This document shows, piece after piece, positions 56,887 to 64,000 of a stretch of DNA of 64,000 nucleotides. The notes under the pieces are model-generated. The model did no database searches and was not told the DNA's origin. It was given only the letters and a program-made list of their open reading frames with translations. How positions within the stretch are numbered: the stretch's first letter is position 1; the number at the start of each line of letters is the position of its first letter. Position numbers and translations under genes: made by a program. The stretch lies in assembly GCA_019635415.1 (NCBI GenBank), contig JAHBZN010000002.1, positions 124,001-188,000 of the forward strand, given 5' to 3'. Source of the DNA: Ramlibacter sp. GTDB lineage: Bacteria > Pseudomonadota > Gammaproteobacteria > Burkholderiales > Burkholderiaceae_C.

Positions 56887-57665
56887 GCGCCTGGTCTCCG
56901 TCCGACCTCGGTTTTGCGGTGCGCCGCAAGCTGGCCGACCTCGGGCTCGGTGCCCGGCTGTTCCTGCGGCTGGTGTCGCTGGCGGGGCCGAGCTTCCGGC
57001 GCTTCGGTCTGATCCGCGACCAGATTCACTTCCTGGGCAACTATTCGCTGGTCATCATCGCCGTATCGGGCCTGTTCGTCGGCTTCGTGCTCGGCCTGCA
57101 GGGGTACTACACGCTGCAACGCTACGGTTCGTCGGAGGCGCTGGGCCTGCTGGTGGCGCTGGGCCTGGTCAGGGAACTGGGGCCCGTGGTGACGGCACTG
57201 CTGTTCGCCGGGCGCGCCGGCACCTCGCTCACGGCCGAGATCGGGCTCATGAAGGCCGGGGAGCAGCTCAGCGCCATGGAAATGATGGCCGTGGACCCGG
57301 TACGCCGCATCCTGGCACCGCGCTTCTGGGCGGGCGTCATCACCATGCCGTTGCTTGCCGCGGTGTTCAGCGCCGTGGGCATTCTCGGCGGCTGGGCCGT
57401 GGGGGTGCTGCTGATCGGCGTCGACCCCGGGGCCTTCTGGAGCCAGATGCAGGGCGGTGTCGATGTCTGGAAGGACGTCGGCAACGGCGTCGTGAAGAGT
57501 TTTGTCTTCGGCGTGACCGTGACCTTCATTGCCCTGCTACAGGGCTTCGAGGCGCAGGCCACGCCGGAAGGCGTTTCCCGCGCCACCACCCGCACGGTGG
57601 TGGTCGCGTCGTTGTCGGTACTCGGCCTGGACTTCATCCTCACCGCGATGATGTTCAGCATTTAG
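56883..57665 (+). CDS. mlaE: MlaE, permease of phospholipid transport
   Basis: The 260-residue permease has an amphipathic N-terminal helix and about five membrane spans, with the family signature [21 protein letters not shown] (about 97-117) and [22 protein letters not shown]. Together with MlaF, MlaD and MlaB it forms the transport complex. The start is ATGA at 56883, overlapping mlaF. Confidence 0.95.
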   Translation: MSAWSPSDLGFAVRRKLADLGLGARLFLRLVSLAGPSFRRFGLIRDQIHFLGNYSLVIIAVSGLFVGFVLGLQGYYTLQRYGSSEALGLLVALGLVRELGPVVTALLFAGRAGTSLTAEIGLMKAGEQLSAMEMMAVDPVRRILAPRFWAGVITMPLLAAVFSAVGILGGWAVGVLLIGVDPGAFWSQMQGGVDVWKDVGNGVVKSFVFGVTVTFIALLQGFEAQATPEGVSRATTRTVVVASLSVLGLDFILTAMMFSI

Positions 57666-57674
57666 GAGAAAGCC

Positions 57675-57716
57675 ATGCACTTCCCAACCCCTGTCTCTTT
57701 GCTGCCGGAGGCCTGA
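57675..57716 (+). other. 13-codon mini-frame between mlaE and mlaD
   Basis: ATG at 57675 is preceded by AGGAGAAAG and encodes MHFPTPVSLLPEA, ending TGA at 57714-57716, 2 nt before the mlaD ATG. The GGAG needed for mlaD is inside it (CCGGAGGCC). It could be a coupling peptide or a remnant of an upstream mlaD start. Confidence 0.4.
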
Positions 57717-57718
57717 CC

Positions 57719-58207
57719 ATGGAGCGTTCCAAGAATGACGTCTGGGTCGGCCTGTTCGTGCTGATCGGCGCGGCCGCGCTGCTGTTCCTGGCCCTGCAGT
57801 CCGCCAACCTGCTGAGCCTCAGCTTCCAGTCCACCTACAGGGTCACCGCGCTGTTCGACAACATCGGCGGGCTCAAGCGGCAGGCCGCGGTCAAGAGCTC
57901 GGGCGTGGTCGTGGGCCGCGTGGAATCCATCACGTTCGACGACAAGTCCTTCCGCGCCCGGGTGGCGCTGGCGCTGGAGAGCCGCTACGCCTTTCCCAAG
58001 GACAGCTCGCTCAAGATCCTGACCAGCGGCCTGCTGGGCGAACAGTACATCGGCATCGAAGCAGGCCCTTCCGAGAAAAATCTCGCGGCTGGCGATACCA
58101 TTGGTTCCACGCAGTCGGCCGTGGTGCTGGAAAATCTGATTGGCCAGTTCCTCTACAACAAGGCGGCGGACGGCGGATCTTCTTCAGGGACTCCCGGAAA
58201 AAAATGA
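57719..58207 (+). CDS. mlaD: MlaD, MCE-domain substrate-binding subunit
   Basis: The 162-residue protein has one N-terminal span (VGLFVLIGAAALLFLALQ) and one MCE domain (about 38-120: YRVTALFDNIGGLKRQAAVKSSGVVVG, quoted in part) that forms a hexameric ring with a lipid pore. The C-terminus is a short hydrophobic helix plus a Gly/Ser tail. The ATG at 57719 follows a mini-frame with its own ribosome-binding site. Its stop overlaps mlaA by 4 nt. Confidence 0.94.
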   Translation: MERSKNDVWVGLFVLIGAAALLFLALQSANLLSLSFQSTYRVTALFDNIGGLKRQAAVKSSGVVVGRVESITFDDKSFRARVALALESRYAFPKDSSLKILTSGLLGEQYIGIEAGPSEKNLAAGDTIGSTQSAVVLENLIGQFLYNKAADGGSSSGTPGKK

Positions 58208-58968
58208 AAACAAGCTTCTCACGCGCTGCGGCCGGATTTCGGCCGCGCGCCCGTGTCTTCGGTGCCGCAGTGCTGCTGGGCGTGTCGCTGCTGGCCAGCG
58301 GCTGCGCGAGTGGGCCGCGCGCCACGGCACGCGACCCGCTGGAGCCGTTGAACCGCAAGGTGGCCCAGTTCAATGACGGCGCAGACGCGGCGGTCCTCAA
58401 GCCTCTGGCCACGGCCTACCGCGAAGTCACACCGGCCATGGTCCGCACCGGCGTCAGCAATTTCTTCGGCAACCTGCGCGACCTCTGGTCGTCGGTCAAC
58501 AGCGCCCTGCAGTTCAAGGGCCAGAACGCGGCCGAGAACTTCATGCGCTTCAACGTCAATACCTTCTTTGGTCTTGGCGGGATTCTGGACGTGGCCAGCG
58601 AACTCAACATCGACCGACACCGGGAAGACTTCGGTCAGACATTGGGCCGCTGGGGTGTGCCGGCCGGCCCGTATGTGGTGCTGCCTCTGCTGGGTCCGTC
58701 GACCTTGCGCGACACCTTTGCCCTGTCACTGGACAGCCGGGCCGACCCGGTGAGCCGGATCGACCCGACCTCGTCGCGGTATGCGGTCTACACCCTGCGC
58801 GCCGTCGACGTGCGCTCCAACCTGCTGCGCGCCAGCTCGGTGCTGGACGGCGCCGCGCTCGACAAATACACCTTTGTGCGCGACGTGTACCTGCAGCGCC
58901 GGCGCGCCGAGATCAGCGAGGGCCGTGGCCAGGAGCCGGACGACGAGCGCTACGACGACAAGCAGTGA
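58204..58968 (+). CDS. mlaA: MlaA (VacJ), outer-membrane lipoprotein
   Basis: MlaA removes phospholipids from the outer leaflet of the outer membrane. The 254-residue protein has lipobox ASGC (Cys near residue 34) and the VacJ signature DPLEPLNRKVAQFND, followed by GPYVVLPLLGPSTLRD. Its gene is inside the mla operon between mlaD and mlaC, unlike E. coli where it is elsewhere. The C-terminus is acidic (EPDDERYDDKQ). Confidence 0.94.
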   Translation: MKTSFSRAAAGFRPRARVFGAAVLLGVSLLASGCASGPRATARDPLEPLNRKVAQFNDGADAAVLKPLATAYREVTPAMVRTGVSNFFGNLRDLWSSVNSALQFKGQNAAENFMRFNVNTFFGLGGILDVASELNIDRHREDFGQTLGRWGVPAGPYVVLPLLGPSTLRDTFALSLDSRADPVSRIDPTSSRYAVYTLRAVDVRSNLLRASSVLDGAALDKYTFVRDVYLQRRRAEISEGRGQEPDDERYDDKQ

Positions 58969-59085
58969 TCGGTTGCATCTGGTTGCAAGGGCACTACCGG
59001 ATCGAGACAAAGTAAGCAGAACCCCGCAGGTCCGGGCGGGTCGAACCGGCATGGCGGCATCGCCGCATTTTTGAAAGAGCCACTC

Positions 59086-59727
59086 ATGAAAAGACGAACC
59101 CTGGGACAACTGGCCGCGGCCCTCATGGCGACGGCCCTGATGGCGGTCGCTCCGCTGGCCCGTGCCGCCGATGAGGCGCCCGACGCGCTGATCCGGCGCC
59201 TGTCGGATGAGGTGCTGGGCATCATCAAGGCCGACGCCGCCATCCGCGCGGGCGACCTGAACAAGATCATCACCGTGGTCGACAGCAAGGTCATGCCCAA
59301 TGTCGATTTCCAGCGCATGACCGCTTCTGCCGTCGGGCCGGCCTGGCGCCAGGCCACGGCGGCCCAGAAGCAGCAATTGCAGGACGAGTTCAAGACGCTG
59401 CTGATCCGCACCTACTCGGGTGCGCTGGCGCAGGTCAATGACCAGACCATCTCCGTCAAGCCGCTGCGCGCCAGCCCGACGGACGAGGAAGTGACCGTGC
59501 GCACCGAGATCCGCGGCCGCGGCGACCCGATCCAGCTCGACTACCGGCTCGAGAAGACGCCGGGCCAGGGGGCGGGCTGGAAAATCTACAACCTCAACGT
59601 GCTGGGTGTCTGGCTGATGGAAACCTACCGCAGCCAGTTTGCCCAGGAAATCAATGCCAAGGGCCTTGACGGGCTGATTGCCGCCCTGGTGACGCGCAAC
59701 AAGAACAACTCGGCCCGCAAGGGCTGA
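59086..59727 (+). CDS. mlaC: MlaC, periplasmic phospholipid carrier
   Basis: The 213-residue protein has a signal peptide (MKRRTLGQLAAALMATALMA, ending ARAAD) and the Tol2/MlaC domain with DFQRMTASAVGPAWRQAT and NLNVLGVWLMETYRSQFAQ near the C-terminus, which shuttles lipid between MlaA and MlaD. ATG 59086 was chosen, with GAAAGAG upstream. The 117-nt gap from mlaA holds a 5-bp GC hairpin. Confidence 0.93.
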   Translation: MKRRTLGQLAAALMATALMAVAPLARAADEAPDALIRRLSDEVLGIIKADAAIRAGDLNKIITVVDSKVMPNVDFQRMTASAVGPAWRQATAAQKQQLQDEFKTLLIRTYSGALAQVNDQTISVKPLRASPTDEEVTVRTEIRGRGDPIQLDYRLEKTPGQGAGWKIYNLNVLGVWLMETYRSQFAQEINAKGLDGLIAALVTRNKNNSARKG

Positions 59728-59737
59728 ACGGGCTGCC

Positions 59738-60010
59738 GTGCTGGTTCTTCCCGCGGAACTCACGCACGAGCAGGCGGCAGCCTGCTCGCGCATGCTGGTG
59801 CAGGCCCTGCGCAGCGAGCCGGCGCCCGAGGTGGTGGCCGATGCGGCACCGCTGCAGCGCTTTGATTCGTCGGCGCTGGCCGTGCTGCTCGAGTGCCGGC
59901 GCGAGAGCCTGCTGCTGCGCAAAACCTTTGCCGTGCATGGGCTGCCAACCCGCTTGCGGGACCTCGCGGCCCTGTATGGCGTCGACGAGTTGCTGCCCTC
60001 CGCCGCCTGA
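59738..60010 (+). CDS. mlaB: MlaB, STAS-domain subunit
   Basis: The 90-residue cytoplasmic STAS protein binds MlaF and is needed for complex assembly. It has a STAS-like pattern: FDSSALAVLLECRRES (about 42-57), where the conserved Thr/Ser of the phosphorylation-like site lies, and VHGLPTRLRDLAALYGV. It starts with GTG at 59738, 10 nt after mlaC. Short family members of this length are typical. Confidence 0.85.
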   Translation: MLVLPAELTHEQAAACSRMLVQALRSEPAPEVVADAAPLQRFDSSALAVLLECRRESLLLRKTFAVHGLPTRLRDLAALYGVDELLPSAA

Positions 60011-60067
60011 GGGCATGGGGGCGCCGCCAGCGCCGCGCGGTCAGACCTCCTAGAATCATGGGCTCCC

Positions 60068-61063
60068 ATGCCCGCGATCGCTTTTCAGTCTGTCTCCAAA
60101 TCCTTTCCGTCCGCCCGGGGGCCGCTTCAGGCCCTGGACAAGGTGTCCTTCGATATCGAAGAGGGTGAGTTTTTCGGTCTTCTGGGGCCCAACGGCGCCG
60201 GCAAGACCACGTTGATCAGCATCCTTGCCGGCCTGGCCCGGGCCAGTGGTGGCCAGGTCAGGGTTAAGGGTTTTGATGTGCAGGCCGACTTCGCCCAGGC
60301 CCGCCGGCAACTGGGCGTGGTGCCGCAGGAGCTGGTTTTCGACCCGTTTTTCACCGTGCGCGAGGCGCTGCGCATCCAGTCCGGGTATTTCGGGGTGAAG
60401 AACAATGGCGCCTGGATCGACGAGCTGCTCGACAGTCTGGGGCTGGCCGACAAGGCCTCGTCCAACATGCGCCAGCTCTCCGGGGGCATGAAGCGGCGGG
60501 TGCTGGTGGCGCAGGCGCTGGTGCACAAGCCGCCGGTGATCGTGCTCGATGAACCCACCGCGGGCGTCGACGTGGAGTTGCGCCAGACGCTGTGGCAGTT
60601 CATTGCGAGGCTCAACAAGCAGGGGCACACGGTGCTGTTGACCACCCACTACCTCGAAGAGGCCGAGGCGCTGTGTTCGCGCGTGGCCATGCTCAAGCAG
60701 GGCCGCGTCGTGGCGCTGGAGCGCACCAGCGAACTGCTCAGGAAAGCCTCGAGCAACGTGCTTCGCTTCAAGATCGACAGCGAACTGCCGCTGGCGCTCA
60801 GGGAACAGGCACGGATCACCGGCCGCATCGTCCAGTTCCCGGCGCACAGCGCCCACGAGATCGAGCAGTTTCTGGCCGCCGTGCGTGAAGCGGGCCTGCA
60901 GGCCGAGGACGTCGAAATCCGGAAGGCCGATCTGGAGGACGTGTTCATTGACCTGATGGCGGAGAAGGCGGCCCGCCGGCCCGGGGTCGATGAGCATTCG
61001 CACGCGCCCGCACCTGCCGATGTGGCGCTGGTTGACGCACTGGATGAGGCGCCCCACGCATGA
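60068..61063 (+). CDS. ABC transporter ATP-binding protein (YadG-like)
   Basis: The 331-residue ATPase has Walker A GPNGAGKTT (about 38-46), signature LSGGMKRRV, Walker B VIVLDEPTAGVD and H-loop TTHYLEEAE. The C-terminal 100 residues form the usual regulatory extension, with a His/Ala-rich tail. It pairs with the downstream permease as an ABC-2 exporter. Its position after mlaB is common in betaproteobacteria, so a link to envelope lipids is plausible but unproven. Confidence 0.9.
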   Translation: MPAIAFQSVSKSFPSARGPLQALDKVSFDIEEGEFFGLLGPNGAGKTTLISILAGLARASGGQVRVKGFDVQADFAQARRQLGVVPQELVFDPFFTVREALRIQSGYFGVKNNGAWIDELLDSLGLADKASSNMRQLSGGMKRRVLVAQALVHKPPVIVLDEPTAGVDVELRQTLWQFIARLNKQGHTVLLTTHYLEEAEALCSRVAMLKQGRVVALERTSELLRKASSNVLRFKIDSELPLALREQARITGRIVQFPAHSAHEIEQFLAAVREAGLQAEDVEIRKADLEDVFIDLMAEKAARRPGVDEHSHAPAPADVALVDALDEAPHA

Positions 61064-61815
61064 CCGGCTGGCAAACCCTGTTGTACAAGGAAATCCTGCG
61101 TTTCTGGAAGGTGGGCTTCCAGACCGTGGCCGCACCGGTGCTCACCGCGCTGCTGTACCTGATGATCTTCGGACACGTGCTGCAGGATCATGTGAAGGTC
61201 TATGACACGCTGAGCTACACGGCTTTTCTGGTGCCGGGCCTGGTCATGATGAGCGTACTGCAGAACGCATTTGCCAACAGCTCCTCGTCCATCGTCCAGA
61301 GCAAGATCATGGGAAGCCTGGTGTTCGTGCTGCTTACGCCACTGTCGCACTGGAGCTGGTTCGTGGCCTATGTGGGCTCGTCCATCGTGCGCGGACTGGT
61401 GGTGGGCGCCGGCGTGCTGGTGGTCACCACACTGTTTGCGCACCTGAGTTTCGTGGCGCCGCTGTGGATCCTGGTGTTCGCGGTCCTGGGGGCCGCCATG
61501 CTGGGCTCGCTGGGCCTGATCGCCGGGCTGTGGGCCGAGAAGTTCGACCAGATGGCGGCGTTCCAGAACTTTGTCATCATGCCCATGACGTTTCTCTCGG
61601 GCGTGTTCTATTCCATCCACTCGCTGCCAGCCTTCTGGCAGGGCATCAGCCACCTGAACCCGTTCTTCTACATGATCGACGGTTTTCGCTATGGTTTCTT
61701 CGGGGTCAGCGACGTCTCGCCCTGGCTCAGCCTGGGCATCGTCGGCGCCGCGCTCGCGGTGGTGGGGAGCATCGCGGTCCACCTGCTGCGCATCGGCTAC
61801 AAGATCCGTGGGTAG
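61060..61815 (+). CDS. ABC-2 type permease (YadH-like)
   Basis: The 251-residue permease has about six membrane spans and the ABC-2 pattern with LVPGLVMMSVLQNAFANSSSS and PMTFLSGVFYSIHSLPAFWQ, a conserved region of the YadH/drug-exporter subgroup. It starts ATGA at 61060, overlapping its ATPase. The substrate is unknown. Confidence 0.9.
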   Translation: MTGWQTLLYKEILRFWKVGFQTVAAPVLTALLYLMIFGHVLQDHVKVYDTLSYTAFLVPGLVMMSVLQNAFANSSSSIVQSKIMGSLVFVLLTPLSHWSWFVAYVGSSIVRGLVVGAGVLVVTTLFAHLSFVAPLWILVFAVLGAAMLGSLGLIAGLWAEKFDQMAAFQNFVIMPMTFLSGVFYSIHSLPAFWQGISHLNPFFYMIDGFRYGFFGVSDVSPWLSLGIVGAALAVVGSIAVHLLRIGYKIRG

Positions 61816-61824
61816 ATGGAAAAT

Positions 61825-61896
61825 GCCCCCCATGCCTGTCACTTCGTGTGCCTCGCTGCCCCCCGCAGGGGCCGGGTCTCCTTGGGGTGGCCCGTC
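61825..61896 (+). repeat. GC-rich intergenic repeat, family 2 copy 2
   Basis: CCCCCCATGCCTGTCACTTC, GTGTGCC, CCCCGCAGGGGCC, then CCTTGGGGTGGCCCG. It aligns with the minus strand of 5158-5232 over about 70 nt. It fills the gap between the permease and bolA genes and ends at the bolA ribosome-binding site. Confidence 0.6.
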
Positions 61897-61907
61897 GGAG
61901 ACCGCTC

Positions 61908-62150
61908 ATGACCGCTGAAGAACTCACCTCCATCATCGCCTCCGGCCTGCCTTGCGAGCACCTCGAGCTCGAGGGTGACGGCCGCCACTGGTATGCCACC
62001 ATCGTGTCTGCGGAATTCGAGGGCAAGCGCCTGATCCAGCGGCACCAGCGGGTCTATGCCACGCTCGGTGCGAAAATGCATACCGACGAGGTGCATGCCC
62101 TGTCGATGAAGACTCACACGCCGGCCGAATGGGCGGCACTCTCCAAGTAA
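61908..62150 (+). CDS. ibaG: BolA/IbaG family protein
   Basis: The 80-residue protein is of the BolA/IbaG family, which with monothiol glutaredoxins handles Fe-S clusters and acid response. It has the BolA motif around VSAEFEGKRLIQRHQRVYATLGAKM (about 31-55, quoted in part) with the cluster-binding His region, and DEVHALSMKTHTPAEW. CGGAG at 61896-61900 precedes the ATG. The linkage bolA-murA-hisG is conserved. Confidence 0.9.
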   Translation: MTAEELTSIIASGLPCEHLELEGDGRHWYATIVSAEFEGKRLIQRHQRVYATLGAKMHTDEVHALSMKTHTPAEWAALSK

Positions 62151-62189
62151 CCGCCAGCCTCCCGGGGGCGGTCAACCACTGACCTGTTG

Positions 62190-63455
62190 ATGGACAAGCT
62201 ATTGATTCGCGGGGGCCGCCAGCTCCACGGCGAGGTGCGGATTTCCGGCGCCAAGAACGCAGCCCTGCCCGAGCTGTGCGCCGCGCTGCTCACGGCGCAG
62301 CCGGTGACGCTGCGCAACGTGCCGCGGCTGCAGGACGTGCAGACCATGCTCAAGCTGATCCGCAACATGGGTGTCAGCGCCGAACGCGATGAGGACGGCA
62401 CGGTGCGCGTCGATGCCGGCGGCCTGAGCTCTCCTGAGGCACCCTACGAGCTGGTCAAGACCATGCGCGCCTCGGTGCTGGCGCTGGGCCCGCTGCTGGC
62501 GCGTTTTGGCGAGGCCACGGTGTCTCTGCCGGGTGGCTGCGCCATCGGCTCGCGCCCGGTGGACCAGCATATCAAGGGCCTGCAGGCCATGGGGGCCGAG
62601 ATTGCCGTGGAGCACGGCTACATGATCGCCAAGCTGCCCAAGGGGCGCAGCCGGCTGCGGGGCACGCGCATCACCACCGACATGGTCACGGTCACCGGCA
62701 CCGAGAACTTCCTGATGGCCGCGGCGCTGGCCGAGGGCGAAACCGTGCTTGAGAACGCCGCCCAGGAGCCCGAGATTCCCGATCTGGCCGAGATGCTGAT
62801 CCGCATGGGCGCCAAGATCGAAGGGCATGGCACCAGCCGCATCCGCATCCAGGGGGTCGATGCGCTGCACGGGTGCGATCATGCGGTGGTGGCCGACCGC
62901 ATCGAGGCCGGCACCTTTCTGTGCGCCGTGGCGGCGACGGGCGGCAAGGTGTTCCTGCGCCATGGCCGGGCCGATCACCTGGACGCGGTCATCGAAAAGC
63001 TGCGCGAGGCGGGGGCCAGCATCACCGCGGCGCAGGACGGAATCCACGTCGAGTCTTCGGGCCGTCTGCGCGCGCAGTCGTTCCGCACCACGGAGTACCC
63101 GGGTTTCCCGACCGACATGCAGGCCCAGTTCATGGCGCTCAACGTGGTGGCCGAAGGCGCCTCCAAGGTCACCGAAACCATATTTGAGAACCGCTTCATG
63201 CACGTCAACGAGATGGTCCGGCTGGGCGCCCGGATCCAGACCGACGGCAAGGTGGCGGTCATCGAAGGGGTCGATAAGCTGTCGGGGGCCACGGTCATGG
63301 CCACCGATCTGCGGGCCTCGGCCAGCCTGGTCATCGCCGGGCTGGTGGCCGAGGGCGAGACGCTGGTGGACCGCATCTACCACCTGGACCGCGGCTACGA
63401 CCAGATGGAATCCAAGCTGCGCGGCATCGGCGCGGACATCGAGCGGATCAAATGA
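62190..63455 (+). CDS. murA: UDP-N-acetylglucosamine 1-carboxyvinyltransferase
   Basis: MurA transfers enolpyruvate from PEP to UDP-GlcNAc, the first committed peptidoglycan step and the target of fosfomycin. The 421-residue protein has the substrate-binding GAKNAALP near the N-terminus, and the catalytic Cys in [15 protein letters not shown] (about residue 116), so it should be fosfomycin-sensitive. Asp in the C-terminal [12 protein letters not shown] is also present. The ATG at 62190 is used. It overlaps hisG by 4 nt. Confidence 0.96.
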   Translation: MDKLLIRGGRQLHGEVRISGAKNAALPELCAALLTAQPVTLRNVPRLQDVQTMLKLIRNMGVSAERDEDGTVRVDAGGLSSPEAPYELVKTMRASVLALGPLLARFGEATVSLPGGCAIGSRPVDQHIKGLQAMGAEIAVEHGYMIAKLPKGRSRLRGTRITTDMVTVTGTENFLMAAALAEGETVLENAAQEPEIPDLAEMLIRMGAKIEGHGTSRIRIQGVDALHGCDHAVVADRIEAGTFLCAVAATGGKVFLRHGRADHLDAVIEKLREAGASITAAQDGIHVESSGRLRAQSFRTTEYPGFPTDMQAQFMALNVVAEGASKVTETIFENRFMHVNEMVRLGARIQTDGKVAVIEGVDKLSGATVMATDLRASASLVIAGLVAEGETLVDRIYHLDRGYDQMESKLRGIGADIERIK

Positions 63456-64000
63456 ACCACATCACGCTGGCCCTGTCCAAGGGGCGCATATTCGACGAAA
63501 CCTTGCCACTGCTCAAGGCGGCCGGCATCGAGGTGCTTGAAGACCCTGAAAAATCGCGCAAGCTGATCCTGCCCACCAACCAGCCCGGCGTGCGCGTGGT
63601 GCTCGTGCGAGCCACCGATGTACCGACCTACGTGCAATACGGTGGCGCCGACCTCGGTGTGACCGGCCTGGACACCCTGATCGAGCACGGCAAGGACTGG
63701 GGGGGCGCTGGCAGCGCCGGCCTGTACCAGCCGCTGGACCTGCAGATTGCCAAATGCCGCATCAGTGTCGCGGTGCGCGCCGACTTCGACTATGCCGGCG
63801 TGGTGCGCCAGGGCTCGCGGCTGCGCGTGGCCACCAAGTACGTGGGCATTGCGCGCGAGTTTTTCGCGGCCAAGGGCGTGCATGTGGACCTGATCAAGCT
63901 CTACGGCAGCATGGAGCTGGCGCCGCTGACCGGACTGGCCGATGCGATCGTGGACCTGGTGTCCACGGGCAACACGCTCAAGGCCAACCAGCTGGTGGAG
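63452..64000 (+). CDS. hisG: ATP phosphoribosyltransferase (3' part missing)
   Basis: HisG condenses ATP with PRPP, the first step of histidine synthesis. The first 183 codons are visible: [20 protein letters not shown] at the N-terminus and the PRPP loop in [18 protein letters not shown] (about 166-183). It begins in the ATGA overlap with murA and runs off the right edge. The short form (HisG-S, needing HisZ) is likely, judged by the family in betaproteobacteria, but the end is not visible. Confidence 0.94.
   Translation, partial: MNHITLALSKGRIFDETLPLLKAAGIEVLEDPEKSRKLILPTNQPGVRVVLVRATDVPTYVQYGGADLGVTGLDTLIEHGKDWGGAGSAGLYQPLDLQIAKCRISVAVRADFDYAGVVRQGSRLRVATKYVGIAREFFAAKGVHVDLIKLYGSMELAPLTGLADAIVDLVSTGNTLKANQLVE

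Noticed and set aside
59054..59072. GCGGC-ATC-GCCGC followed by ATTTTT as a terminator between mlaA and mlaC.
   Set aside because: The stem is only 5 bp with a 3-nt loop and lies inside a conserved operon directly before mlaC; too weak to call.

Overview
The window is a GC-rich (by eye about 65% G+C), densely coding chromosomal segment of a betaproteobacterium. The family is most likely Comamonadaceae (Burkholderiales; Acidovorax, Hydrogenophaga, Rhodoferax or Polaromonas-like). The reasons are the gene orders mrcA<>pilMNOPQ-aroK-aroB-dgt and gltBD-mlaFEDACB-ABC-bolA-murA-hisG, the System II (ResB/CcsA) cytochrome c maturation genes, and two families of short intergenic repeats that I recall as typical of this family. 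Placement below family is not possible from this sequence alone. No rRNA, tRNA or CRISPR was seen.

Layout. 1-5.2 kb: cca (cut by the left edge), dapA, a GST, a soluble lytic transglycosylase and, divergently, 5-formyl-THF cyclo-ligase. 5.2-10.8 kb: a regulator-rich stretch with LysR/DUF2917, TfoX-like/TetR-gluconokinase, a metallo-beta-lactamase-fold protein with an altered metal site, and a BLUF photoreceptor facing a Crp/Fnr regulator that has FNR-like cysteines. 10.8-15.6 kb: DUF6279 lipoprotein, glmU, Lrp regulator, glmS, which covers most of UDP-GlcNAc synthesis. 15.6-17.9 kb: an AT-rich accessory patch with small membrane-protein frames and a frameshifted Mrr-type restriction endonuclease. 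17.9-20.3 kb: a second Lrp regulator followed by three uncharacterised genes. 20.3-25.1 kb: metK, two tandem LpxL-type acyltransferases, an epoxide-hydrolase-like protein and engB. 25.1-31.0 kb: cytochrome c4, resB, ccsA, msrP, msrQ, an exported redox-protein group. 31.1-33.1 kb: lysA, lptM, cyaY. 33.1-45.5 kb: mrcA (PBP1a) divergent from pilMNOPQ, an Ig-repeat lipoprotein, aroK, aroB and dgt. 45.5-49.6 kb: an MFS transporter, two conserved uncharacterised proteins, a methyltransferase and a REP-associated tyrosine transposase with perfect 16-bp terminal inverted repeats. 49.6-55.9 kb: gltB and gltD. 56-62.2 kb: the complete phospholipid-transport set mlaFEDACB, a two-gene ABC exporter and bolA. 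62.2-64 kb: murA and hisG (cut by the right edge).

Much of the window serves envelope building: GlmS, GlmU and MurA supply peptidoglycan precursors, PBP1a and Slt build and trim peptidoglycan, the acyltransferases and LptM concern LPS, and Mla maintains outer-membrane lipid asymmetry. The rest is mainly amino-acid and nitrogen metabolism (dapA/lysA, metK, aroKB, gltBD, hisG) and cytochrome c biogenesis. The strongest candidates for new biology are the BLUF/Crp-Fnr pair with a shared palindrome, the Ig-repeat lipoprotein inside the pil-aro cluster, the Lrp-linked uncharacterised genes at 18.5-20.2 kb, the five-copy hairpin repeat family in intergenic gaps, and the terminators that sit directly before the resB and mlaF start codons.
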